From Loxodes magnus (lineage: Eukaryota > Ciliophora > Karyorelictea > Loxodida > Loxodidae): DNA of 64,000 bases. The notes under the pieces were generated by a model. The model was not told the DNA's origin, did no database searches, and worked only from the letters and a program-made list of their open reading frames with translations. Both the position numbers and the translations under genes were made by a program. Positions within the stretch are counted from its first letter, which is position 1. Each line of letters opens with the position of its first letter. Where the stretch lies: positions 186,001 to 250,000 of the forward strand of contig CAMPDV010000268.1 in NCBI GenBank assembly GCA_946699065.1. The letters run 5' to 3'. Positions 49,801-59,819 of the stretch are shown here, piece by piece.

Positions 49801-50198
49801 AATAGTATAGACGAGAAATTATCAGTATATATAAACTTAGAACCTAAACTTATAATTTCCGTAAGGATCTTTAAGATCGTCATTACCCCATTGATAATCC
49901 CTATTGTATGTGTGGAGAGTATGAAACTTTCGAGCATATCTTTAAATGTGTGTACTATTCTAATATAATGAATTGATTATCGGAAAATATCGGAAATTAT
50001 GACTTAAGGCGCCTTATACTATACGATCAAGAATATCTAAACTCATTTTCAAGGTCTAAATTGGAGTATTTAGACTTATAAATCAAAATATTCCATAAGA
50101 AGCTAATGACAAGGAGACTTGAGATTCTAGAAATGGAGAAAGCAAAAAAGGAAGAAGCTAAAGATGAATAGAAAGAAGAACTAATTAAAGAAAAATGA
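46840..50198 (+). CDS. LINE ORF2: AP-endonuclease and reverse transcriptase
   Basis: ATG at 46840 starts MGHININGIASK. Endonuclease motifs in order: the first Asn (NING), SINETW (Trp = TGA), TSCYMPDNG, LMGDFNAL, TYCNDYIIIN and LFSDHIPI; all catalytic positions look present. Reverse transcriptase: PNGKAAGPDGIKGELLK, DQKNWLPISLI (Trp = TGA), MGFMKNRQTTQQI, IEVEKMFDSIERR (Glu where the first catalytic Asp of motif A is usual), QGSSHGPVLA and GWADDLILLSKS (the ADD box). C-terminal motif: YCMCGEYETFEHIFKC. Two frame changes, near 48490 and 48790, split the reverse transcriptase, and the Asp-to-Glu change would hurt activity, so this copy is probably dead. It ends at a TGA pair (50196-50201). Confidence 0.75.
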
Positions 50199-50242
50199 TG
50201 AAATGTAAACAAGATTAAAAAACTATTTAAAAACATTTACTA

Positions 50243-50284
50243 ACGTCTATAATTGAAAGAAGCAATTCTTGCAATTAAAGACGT
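50243..50284 (+). other. LINE 3'-end hairpin with GNRA-type tetraloop
   Basis: 19-bp stem with left arm ACGTCTATAATTGAAAGAA and loop GCAA, two mismatches. It lies 26 bp before the element end. The structure is kept in the truncated copy (loop GTAA) despite base changes. Likely the template signal read by the LINE reverse transcriptase. Confidence 0.7.
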
Positions 50285-51650
50285 CAAAAAACTCTTTTAG
50301 TTTAAATTTAATTAGTTGAAAATTAGAAGAGCTAATTTAAAATAGAAAGTCTATATAAGAAATAATGAAATAGATATTATTAAACTAAATTTCTATCTTA
50401 TAGGATATCTTGCAGCTTTTAAATTAACTACTTTTTCAGAAAGTAAATAAGTATACAAAAAACTTTATCAATTACTATTAAATTTGGACCAACAGATAGA
50501 TACAGTTAAGATTCTCTCTCAAGATAATCCCAACATTCAAATTTAAATTTAAGATCTAAAAGTAACTGTTGATCTTAATTAATTTTAAAGCATTAAAAAT
50601 CTTGGAGTTTTAGAAATTTAATATTTACAATAAAAAAGACTAAAATTTCAAAGTTTTGTGTAGCTTTTATACTAACTTAAAAGAAGTTAAGTTGATTAAG
50701 TTGAGAATGTGGTTAGAAAATTTTTACAGAAAGAGTAAAATAGTCTAAAAAATTATAAAGAAAGCAAATTGCTTTCAGTTAACTAAAAGAAAAACTTCAT
50801 TCATATATTTGATGATTAAAGTAAATATCTTCATTTATTCGACCTAGAAAATGAAGAATACAAGAAAGTTTAAGTATAACAAGTCGTGCCAATTTATTAT
50901 AGAAGTATAGATTATTAAGATGAAATATACATTGTGGGAGGAACTGTATAAAATCAAGTTTGTAGAACTACCTGAAAATCATCATATGAAGGAGTTTGTA
51001 AAAAGCTTGGAGATTTAAATTATGCTCGATAATTATGTGGAATAACTGCAGCTAAAGAAAATATAATTGTAACTGGAGGGATTCGCAAAGAATAAATATT
51101 AAAATCAGTAGAAAAACTACAAATTTAAAATGATACATGAAATAAATGCTCTGATATGCCTTTTAAAGTTTATTTATAAACATTATAAGTTGACAAGTTC
51201 GAAAAGAATATTTATTCCTTTGGAGGTAGAATAAATAAAAGTATAACATGGATAAAACTTTTCAGTATAATCTTTTAAATGATCAGTGGATAATAATGGA
51301 ATTCAGTATTCCTTAAGCTTTAGCAACTTCAGCCGCAATTATACATCCTTTAATAATTTTTGGAGGTTATAATAAAGAAAATAAAATTAACTCTAATAAA
51401 ATATACAAAAGAAAATACTCCGAATGAGACGAAGGTTAACTTCCAGAAAAATGTTGAAGTTGAACAACAATAAAAGTAAATGGAAATTTTTTCTATTGTT
51501 GGATGTATTCTAAAGACTAGAAAGATTGTTTTTTAGTTGTGAAAACTAATGTTGAAACATTGGATTCTGAAATTATTAGAAAAGTAAGGCAGTAAAAATA
51601 AAACAGTATTTGAATAATTATAAAATAATTTTTCTTTATAATTATGATAT

Positions 51651-52614
51651 TTAAATTAAATTAAATTAAATTAAATTAAAAAGTTTAAAGGAAAGGGATT
51701 GTTTCTTTAAAAAACTCCTACCTCCCTCCAATGCCTTTTGGAGGTACTCGAACTCGCCAAGACCTTTTTCTTGGGTCACTTCCGAGTCTTTTGACAGGAC
51801 TTGAGGTTTTCTTCTTTCTTCATAGTTTCCCGTCACTGGCTGGATAAAATTTGGTAAAGTCTTCTCATATTTTCCTTCTAATTTTCTAGTTTTCCCTGCA
51901 TTTCCTCCATAAATGTCAGGTACTGTTACAGATGAAGCATCTTTTCTTAAAAATCTTGGGTTTAGTCATCTTAATAGTTTCAATGTCCATCTGATCTCCT
52001 GTAAGTTGTATTTTTTATGATCGATTGAGTTTTATCTGGTCTTCTAGTTTTTTGATCTTTAAATCGAGTGTAAGATTTGTTTTATCTTGCTTTATTATGA
52101 CCTTCTCGTTTTGCTCCTTTATGATATATAGGCCTACTTCTATTTCTTCTAATCGCACTTCGAACCTTTCTTTCGAGCTGAAGCAAGGAGTGTGAATATT
52201 ACCATCTGTGAGATGTTGGTCCAGGTCGCAAAACATTTACTATAATTCTTAAGACTTTTCCTGGTCAATAATTTCTAATTTATGTTCTAGTTCTTGAATC
52301 TTTTTCATTAGTTGATGCAAAAGTTTGGCCATTTATGATCGATCCATGTTCAATATCATCTATTCGTCGAGGTCTGTTTGATTTTGTCCTATGTCGAATT
52401 GTCTGATTGTTATTTGTTCCTTGTATGATTTTAATTTCTTTGGTGGAATTATGGTATCTCCAGCTGATCGTTCTTTTCTCTTTTCGGGTGGTGGGTTAGG
52501 AGTGTGTGAAGCCTGTGGAGGTATTTGGTGTCTGGCCTCTTTACTTTAGGCCTTTACCTTCCTGCATTCCTCCTTCCCCAAGAGAAATCCACCTTTAAGA
52601 GCTTCCATATTTTT
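51651..52614 (-). mobile_element. ORF1-only retroposon, 964 bp, with perfect 14-bp TSD (element E2)
   Basis: Direct repeat TATAATTATGATAT at 51637-51650 and 52615-52628. The unoccupied target is visible at 25911-25924 in the duplicated locus, so both ends are certain. Minus-strand sense: starts AAAAATATGGAAG and ends with five to six TTTAA units. Same length and 3' block (ACAATCCCTT) as the element at 1909-2872. No reverse transcriptase. Confidence 0.85.
51690..52608 (-). CDS. Gag-like ORF1 protein with zinc knuckle (element E2)
   Basis: ATG at 52608 (MEALKGGFLLGKEE). Pro/Lys-rich N-terminus, a long coiled coil (residues about 95-230, with MAKLLHQLMKKIQELEHKLE), the motif QMDIETIK in place of DPMxxE, an intact knuckle RCFICNSTWHLWRKC (first Trp TGA, second TGG) and FYPASDGKLWRKKKT (Trp = TGA). 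It is continuous to the Arg-rich end VPPKGIGGR; the final stop is not certain because the frame runs into the tail. Colinear with the product of the element at 1909-2872 but clearly diverged, so these are two lineages of one family. Confidence 0.7.
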
Positions 52615-52899
52615 TATAATTATGATATAAATAAAATATTGTCATTATTTTATTTTAATTTTAAATAAAGCCATTTTTTAAATATGATGAAAAATAAAAT
52701 TTAGCAAGCTAAAAAATAAATATTAATTTGATAAAAAAATTCCAAAATTTTTAAAATCTTTTAAGCTAATAATAATAAAATTTTTTAAGTTAAATATTTC
52801 AATTTATAAATCTCTGAAAAACTAAATATTATGTCATGTTTAAATTTATCTATGTTGTAGGCTTCATTTTGTTTATTTTCAGCAAAAATTTATGAAATT

Positions 52900-55780
52900 T
52901 TCTTCAAAAATGATATAAAATTCTAAAATTTTAACTTCAATATCTTATAGAAAAATAAAATATATTTTAAGTATTTATTTAAAGCCTTTAATTTTCAATT
53001 GTCATATAATAAATTTAATTAAGTTTTAACAATCCTCTTGAACTTTAACTAACTGTAAATATTAATTTTTAATTAATAAATTTCATGAATGAGTGCTAAA
53101 TATATAAAAATAATTAAAATTTTTAATTTATTTAATATCTCATTTGAACCATTTATTGTTGTTAATGAAAAATTATAATATAATTACTTATTTTTATTGT
53201 TTAAAAAAACGTTTCTAAGTTAAATATCCATATTAAAAACTTCGTATCAGCATTTTAAATATAGAATAATTAAAAAATAAAGGAAGTTTAATTAATTTAT
53301 AATATCTTTTATAAAATTTAAATTATTTAATATTTATTATTTATTTGTCATTTTTATTAAGCTTTTTGCATAAGTTAAATAATTAATTGTTTAATAATCA
53401 TAATTATTAATTGGTTTTTAACAATAAGATTTAAATATTTTAGTAATTATTAAAAAGTTTAAATAAGCAATAGTTATTTTTAATTATAAAAACTCTTATA
53501 TAGAACTTAATTAATAATTTTAATTAACTACATAGCTTCACTTGCAAGATATTTCAGCTTGCAAGCTGATATTCTTCGCTCATTCTTATTAACTAATTAA
53601 CTCTAAAGAAATTATTTGATTTCTTAAGAGCTTTGTAAAGATATAAATTTGAATTAAGAATAAAAATAAACGTAAATTGATATTGGAATTTTAAAGATAA
53701 ACTAATATACGATATTTGATTTATTTTATCTTATAGCTAATATTATAATTTTTAACTTAATTATTAAAATAATATAATATCTTATATCTTTAATTAAAAT
53801 TAACTAAAGGATCTAACTTTTAAGAAAAGAAACTTCTCTAATAAAAGATTGCTTTATCAACACTTGGTCTATCTATATTATATCTTAAATTTATTAGTTT
53901 AAAAAGTGATTTTTATAAGATTATAATTCCTAAAATCTAAGAGTTGTATTAATAAATATTTGTTAAATTTTTTAAAAATGTTTTAAATATAAAGTTAATT
54001 TATGAATTAGATTTAATATTCTTAAATGCTAAGCAAAAGTTTAATTTAAAATTATATTATTAATTAAAGTTTTTATCTCATTTATTCTTTGCTTTAATAA
54101 ACTTGAACTTTCATTTCATTTCATTAATAAATTGATTTAATAAATTTAAATATATTTATACTTAAGTTATTCTGAAATAAAAATTAAAAATTTGTAATTT
54201 ACTAGCATTTAAATCTTAAATTAAAGTATGCCTTTCAAAAAAATAAAAATATGAAACCTAATAAAAAAATTTATCATGATCAAATAAGAAAGAGAATTGA
54301 TAAATGGAAATAATTTAGATATTAAATATTAAAATCTATTTAATCATTTTTTATTGTTTTATTTTTTATTATTTAATTATAAACTTTTGCTTATAACTTT
54401 ATTTTTCTATTTTTTATTATCTTTTAAGTAATTAACTTTTAATTTTCCATAAGAACTTATAATATAATTAAATTAAAATTATTTTCATATAGTATTTATT
54501 AAAATTAAAAATAAATAAATACCCTTTTATTATTTTAAATTTCTTAACTTATTTTAGTCTAAACATTAACTTAGGGCTAAGTTCTTTTAGAATAAATAAA
54601 TAACTTTTATGATAAATATGATATATATGTTTTTATTATTTAAAAGAAGAAGTAAGTCTATTTCGAAATAAGAAATGTACTTAATTAATTTAAAATTAAA
54701 AAGTGTTATCTTAGGGACTAATAATTTCTTATTTATAAAATAGACAAAGTATATACTCAGTTAATTAAATTCCAGAGTTATCTATTGAATTAGATATATA
54801 AGTAGCTATAAGAAATATAAAAAACCACAAAGTTAAATTTCTTTAAAATTATAAATAAACTAAGATATATTTTAAATTAAATATATCATTTTAAACATAT
54901 AAGTAATAACTAAAAAGTTAGGAATTCATAATTTTATTAATAATTAAAATTAATATACAATTAAGAAATTTTAATCTATTTTTAAATAAATACTTACCCA
55001 TAGTTAAATGGACTACCTAAATAAAATTAAATAAAATCTATCTAATTGCTTATAAAAATAATCTTGCTGCATATAAATATCTAATTTCTTATTTATTTAG
55101 ATTCATATTTATTTTTACGTATTTTATTATAAAATTTAATAAACTAAAATAATAATTTTAATTAGTTAGCCATTTTGGCTATAGTTATTAGATAAAAATT
55201 ATATTCAAGAGATTTGTTCTATTTAGTTTTCTCATGTCTTATGAAGGATTTGAAAGTTTTTTCTTTTGAATCTATTTAATATTAGATTAAATTTTTCTAA
55301 ATGATTCATAATAATTATAAATAAATAATTAATTTTTATTATAAATTTATTATATTACAATGTTTTGATATTTAATAAAATAAGCATTTAATACTCAAAT
55401 TAAACTTAGCATATATAAAATATTAAATACATTTCTAAGCCAATTATATTTATTTTAAGGGAATTATAATATTTTAAATATATAGATTAAATACTTTTTC
55501 TAGATTTTTAATAAAACCTTCTATAAAGCTTTATTAATTAAATAGCTAGTTTAATAATTTATATTCTCTAGTAATTGATAATTGTATTAGTATATTTATT
55601 TTAAAATTTAATAACTTCCTATTGCAAAAAGCTTAGCAAATAAATTAAATCTTTAATATTTTTAAGCATCCATATACTTTTAATTATAGTTAATTTTGGC
55701 TATAGTTAATTTGAGGGTATAGATAATAAAATAATATTTTTATAAAAATCTATTTAAAATAAGTTTTTAAATTTATAGTC
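52900..55780. other. A+T-rich sequence, no gene recognised
   Basis: About 2.9 kb without recognisable gene. One perfect 16-bp palindrome, TCAGCTTGCAAGCTGA, at 53554-53569. It borders the glycosyltransferase-like gene. Confidence 0.45.
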
Positions 55781-55782
55781 AC

Positions 55783-57600
55783 TCAAGTTAGATTTTTCTT
55801 TTTTATTTCTTTAGAATGCTCGATTTTTTCTTTATACTTTGATCTATATGAAAAATTACCTCTTAACAAGTAATTATAAATATCGTCTCAGTATTAAGCT
55901 TCTTTATATTTTATCTAATATTAACTCATGTTGAAGCTATTATTCACTCAGAATTTAGCAATCTAGAGTAACTCTTATCTAAAATTACATCCATACTTAA
56001 CTGTTAAAATTCAAGGTAAATGCTTAAATATCTCTTCATTCTTTCAGTCAAAGTGATAGAACTCGCATTAATTGTAAGTTTCTCCCATTCCTGTTCAGTT
56101 GTGCTTTTCTATCAAATCAAAACATAAATAAAGATGTCAATTAGCTTGCATGTTATAACAACTATCTATTATGTAGTTTTTATTCTTTTCTAATCCTCCA
56201 ATAAGCTGCTAAAAACTAGGTTTTAGTTTAAATGTTCGATAGATTTAGAATAGTTTAGTGATATTTCCTTATTTTTCAAACCAATCTTGTGTTTTGTTAG
56301 ATATAAAAAGTTCATCATACCCAATTCATAAATCTTAAACTTTAAAAATTTCATGCATCTTATTTATTATAAATTCTTTCTTTTTCTCTATCGACCAGTC
56401 AAATATGTCAGCTTAGTTAAAGAAGAATCTAGCAAAATCTTCTGCATAATATGACATAAAATAAAACAATAATCTTTGGTAAATTTTTTTTTCTTGGAAA
56501 ATGAAATTTTTTTTTCTTACTTAATAGAAATCTTTCCAAGTATGGAAAAACTTATATTTAAGCATGTCATGCTTGTAGAAATCTAAACAGTTAAACTGAA
56601 TAGTATCAGCATCTCCTTATAAAATGAAATCATAAGATTTGAAGAATATAGGGATGAATAATCTCAATATCTAGCTCCAACTTTTAAATTCCGTAGAATT
56701 TTACTCAAAAGAAACTGGAGAAGCTATTTCAAGAAAATTTATTTTAAATCCCTAACTTTTTATCCAGTTTAAATGTTCTCTATAATTAGGAAGATTTCAT
56801 TCGTTATTAGTTCCTTAGAGAAAATATACAGGTTCATATCCACAAATTTTAGATTAAATTCCAGCTAAAGGTAAAAAGAAGGCGTAAATAGAGGGAGTTG
56901 CTGAAATAGTTTAGTATCTTTCTTCTGGAAAGTTTTCTTTTTTCTGGAATCAATTTTTATTTATTTGCTTACATTATTAAATTTGATCATACATTTCCAA
57001 AATCTAACTAGGCTCTTCAATTGTGTCATTACCTTCTCTTCACTAGGAAAAAATAATGTCTTTTAAATAAGAGAATCCAAACTTAGAAAGAATTTCTTCA
57101 GTTGTTAAATTCAAATTAATTCCTTTTTTCTTTTTATATCTTCTCTAGCTTTGAAATCATTATGATTTTTTATTATAAGTCTACTATTTTTTTTACTAAT
57201 TTTAAGCATTAGATAATCAAGTTACTGAATTTATTTTATTTCTTTTAACTTTTTAATCCAAAGTTATTTTCTATTAGATTTACATTTAAGCGCCTTCTTT
57301 TTGTTGTTACTCTTTGTCTTTTTCTTTTTAATTCATTTTTAAGGATTTGTTGAAATAGTTAACTTGCTAATCTTATTGTTAGCTATTCTATATAATGTTC
57401 CTATTTAAGCTTCTTTCTAAATCATTTATATATTTAATATGATTCTATAGCTCTTAACTTTGTAATCTTTAAGTCATCACAAAAATAGGATCTGAGTCTC
57501 TAACAATTTGAGGAAGATTTTCTCTAAAGGAAATAAAGGCAATAAAACTAATAATAAGTCCGAAAAAGCATATAATGGTTATATCTCTTTTGGTATTCAT
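55783..57600 (-). CDS. Glycosyltransferase-like type II membrane protein
   Basis: 605 aa from ATG at 57600 to TGA at 55783-55785, with no frame change. N-terminal signal anchor (about residues 6-24: ITIICFFGLIISFIAF), a Gln/Lys-rich stem to about residue 170, then a globular region: SATPSIYAFFLPLAG, CGYEPVYFLQG, LNWIKSQGFKINFLEIAS and YDFILQGDADTIQFNCLDFY, in which DAD at residues 330-332 is a DxD-type metal and nucleotide-sugar site. Membrane topology and DxD suggest a Golgi or ER glycosyltransferase; the sugar and acceptor cannot be told. Many Trp are TGA (for example NEWNLPNY, FDWKNEE, QYWDDIYNYL); none occurs in the last 35 codons before the stop. The paralogue at 39629 conserves all blocks. 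Confidence 0.75.
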
Positions 57601-57609
57601 ATTTATTTA

Positions 57610-59300
57610 GTTTAAGATAATAAAATTTTACGACTTAGATTAAGTTAGACACAAATACTAATACTAGAAGCATTTAAATAAATTATAAAGATATATTTTT
57701 GTTTTAGTTATTTCATGTTTATTATCTATTATAATTTTCTATTTTTCTTTTTTCTTAAAATTTATTGTTTTTTATAATCTTCATCTCGAATATGAATGTT
57801 TATTCTTAATTAGTTAGATATACTTTTCATTCTGTTGAAGGATATAAGCTTATTAAATAAAAATGTATTTAATTGTTTTTGCCTAAATTTTTAAATGGTT
57901 TTTACATATGAAATGATAAAGATTATATTATATAAATTAGTTAAAATTTTAAGATTTAAATAGTTTGAATATGCTACTTTTATGATTTTCTTAAATATAA
58001 TAATTTTAGTTCTGATTTATAGCTAGAATATCATATAAATTTTGTTTTGCTACATTAAAGCTTCTTAAATTTATTAATTACCGTATTAAATTTATTTATT
58101 ATAATATATTTTTAATTTTTGCAGCCAAAGCTTTTTTGAATAAATTATTTTTATTATAACTATCTTAATATAAAATTATAAAGATCAAGTTTATTCCTTT
58201 CCTTCTTTAGGTATTTTTATTTAAGATTTAGCTTTATAACTACATTTCTTTTAAAATTAATTATTAAATAAAAAGTTTAAAGAATTTAATAACTAACTTA
58301 AAAATATCCTCTTAATAAGCTACTTTAGTATTACAAATATTCTTTGACTGAGTTGTTTAAATAAATTAAAAATATTCATTATATTATAGACAAGTTTGCT
58401 TCTATCTTCATTTATCAAAATACGATTTAAGCTTTTCCCCTTTTTATTTCTAAATAAAATTAAAATTTTCATTTTAAGAATTCATTTAGAGTATATCTTA
58501 TAAAATAAAAAAGCTTATAATATTGGTTTAGAGTTTTGGAACCTTTTAACTAAAGCTATTAAATATAATGGTTAAAGAATTAAGAATATTTAAGCATTTA
58601 ATTAGATTTATAAAAACTATATAAAATATTAACTAATGTAAAAACTTTTAAAATAATCATTATCCTATAATAATGATATAGATGAGAATAAATTATTTCA
58701 TTTATAGCTTTAATACCTTATCTGTAATAAATTTGTTTAAGGTAAATATCAAAATCTAAAATGTAGTTATTTTTCAAAATAACTAATAAATCATTATACA
58801 TTTGCTTTTATTAGCAATATTTGAAAATTTCATATCTTTTTTATTCTTTACCAAATAAAAATAAACTATATAAATTCTGCGTTTATATTTTCCTTTCTTG
58901 CTATTATTTTCTCTGTTATTTGAGCAAACCTAAAAAGAAAGATGAAATAAACATTAGATGAAGTCGTTAAAAAGTTATTTTATCTATTTTGCTTGTATAA
59001 AGCACTACTTTTCAATTTTTACTTATAACAATAACAGATTAATAAAGAAGAGAATTTGCTCTAGATCGAATTATCCTTAATAAAATTGGTTATTTTATAA
59101 TTATCAACTTTAAATTTTTAAATTTTAGCTATTTATTCAATTTTATAAAAAAGAAGAAAGCAATCTTTAACAGAACTTTTGCAATAATTTAATATAATTT
59201 TATTTACTATTCTTTATTAATATTTCTATTTTAAAATTTTATTCTGACTAAGTTCATTTTAATCAAATAGTAACTTTAATTGAACAAAATAAAATTTTAT
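57610..59300. other. A+T-rich sequence, no gene recognised
   Basis: Upstream of the glycosyltransferase-like gene; no supportable feature. Confidence 0.45.
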
Positions 59301-59309
59301 TATATTTAT

Positions 59310-59812
59310 TAAATCGCCATAGTTGTTCAAAGGTGAAAAACAAGGGACGGCTTCATCAGAGGTTGGGAAAGCTAAGTACTCATAATCGACTTTATGTCTT
59401 CCTCTGCTATGGCTTGGTTTCGAGACATCTGCTAGTTTGACCTTCGGCACTGACTTATTTTAATTTTTTAATTCTGGAAATAAAAGGAAATTATTTTTCC
59501 GAGCTTCATCAGAGGTGGGGAATTTAAGTACCCATAATTGACACATGTCATCCTATGCTTTGGTGATGCAATGAGACGTAACCCTGCCATGTCCTTGAAC
59601 CTCCAACAAGTGTTAAAGATTACGAGTATTCTTAAAATCGGTATTGAACATTTTTATCAGTACTGAATAATTATACCATTATTGGACAAGGTTTATCAGT
59701 ATCTGATAATTTTATCAGTAACAAACATTCTTGTCAGTATGAAACATTCTTTAAAGAGCTGCTCACCAACGAGAGTGTTACGCGCTCTATAATCAAATTT
59801 ATTTATTTATCT
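59310..59812 (-). repeat. RepA SINE-like retroposon (copy 5)
   Basis: Full copy in the same orientation as copy 1. Starts AAATCGCCATAGTTG; the modules lie at about 59351-59415 and 59506-59565; it ends in the hairpin, CTCTATAATCAAATTT and (ATTT)n. No TSD could be fixed in the A+T-rich flanks. Confidence 0.75.
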
Positions 59813-59819
59813 TAATAAA

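Larger units (their letters stand above)
44304..50310 (+). mobile_element. Full-length LINE (non-LTR retrotransposon), 6.0 kb
   Basis: Flanked by a perfect 15-bp direct repeat ATTAGTTGAAAATTA (44289-44303 and 50311-50325). Starts TTATTTAAAAAAAAATGG, so the first ATG is only 14 bases in. Order: ORF1 with coiled coil, an AP-type endonuclease, reverse transcriptase, a C-terminal Cys/His motif and a 3' hairpin 26 bp before the end. No poly-A tail. The endonuclease and domain order place it among APE-type LINEs; the clade is not decided. Perfect TSDs point to a recent insertion, although two frameshifts lie in the reverse transcriptase. Confidence 0.85.
43528..51613 (+). pseudogene. TRIM-like RING-coil-Kelch protein gene, split by RepA and a LINE
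   Basis: Three pieces. 43528-43687: ATG and a RING-type finger (YKSCSDLYY, PLVLQCGHTACHLCL, INKCKTRQSI). 44203-44303: the continuation (FFFVNELLKQ). 50326-51613: a coiled-coil region, then Kelch blades (EIYIVGGTVQ, NDTWNKCSDM, IYSFGGR, NDQWIIMEF, IIFGGYNKEN), ending at TGA 51611. The first join restores a plausible frame; the second is exact if the LINE and one TSD are removed. Family knowledge: RING proteins with coil and Kelch domains are usually ubiquitin ligases. The RING lacks expected ligands (Leu for the second Cys, Arg for the last), a frame change lies near 51270 and another probably near 50420. Most likely dead. Confidence 0.6.
42327..52895 (+). repeat. Segmental duplication, copy 2
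   Basis: Counterpart of 22366-26480. Copy 2 keeps the whole RING-coil-Kelch gene and carries RepA (43688), the full LINE (44304) and the ORF1-only retroposon (51651), all absent from copy 1. At 25911-25924 copy 1 has the intact target TATAATTATGATAT that is duplicated around the retroposon in copy 2. Confidence 0.7.

Noticed and set aside
51230..51290. A 25-nt GT...AG intron explaining the Kelch frame change
   Set aside because: Removing it does not restore the frame that gives the next Kelch blade (the length leaves the wrong phase).
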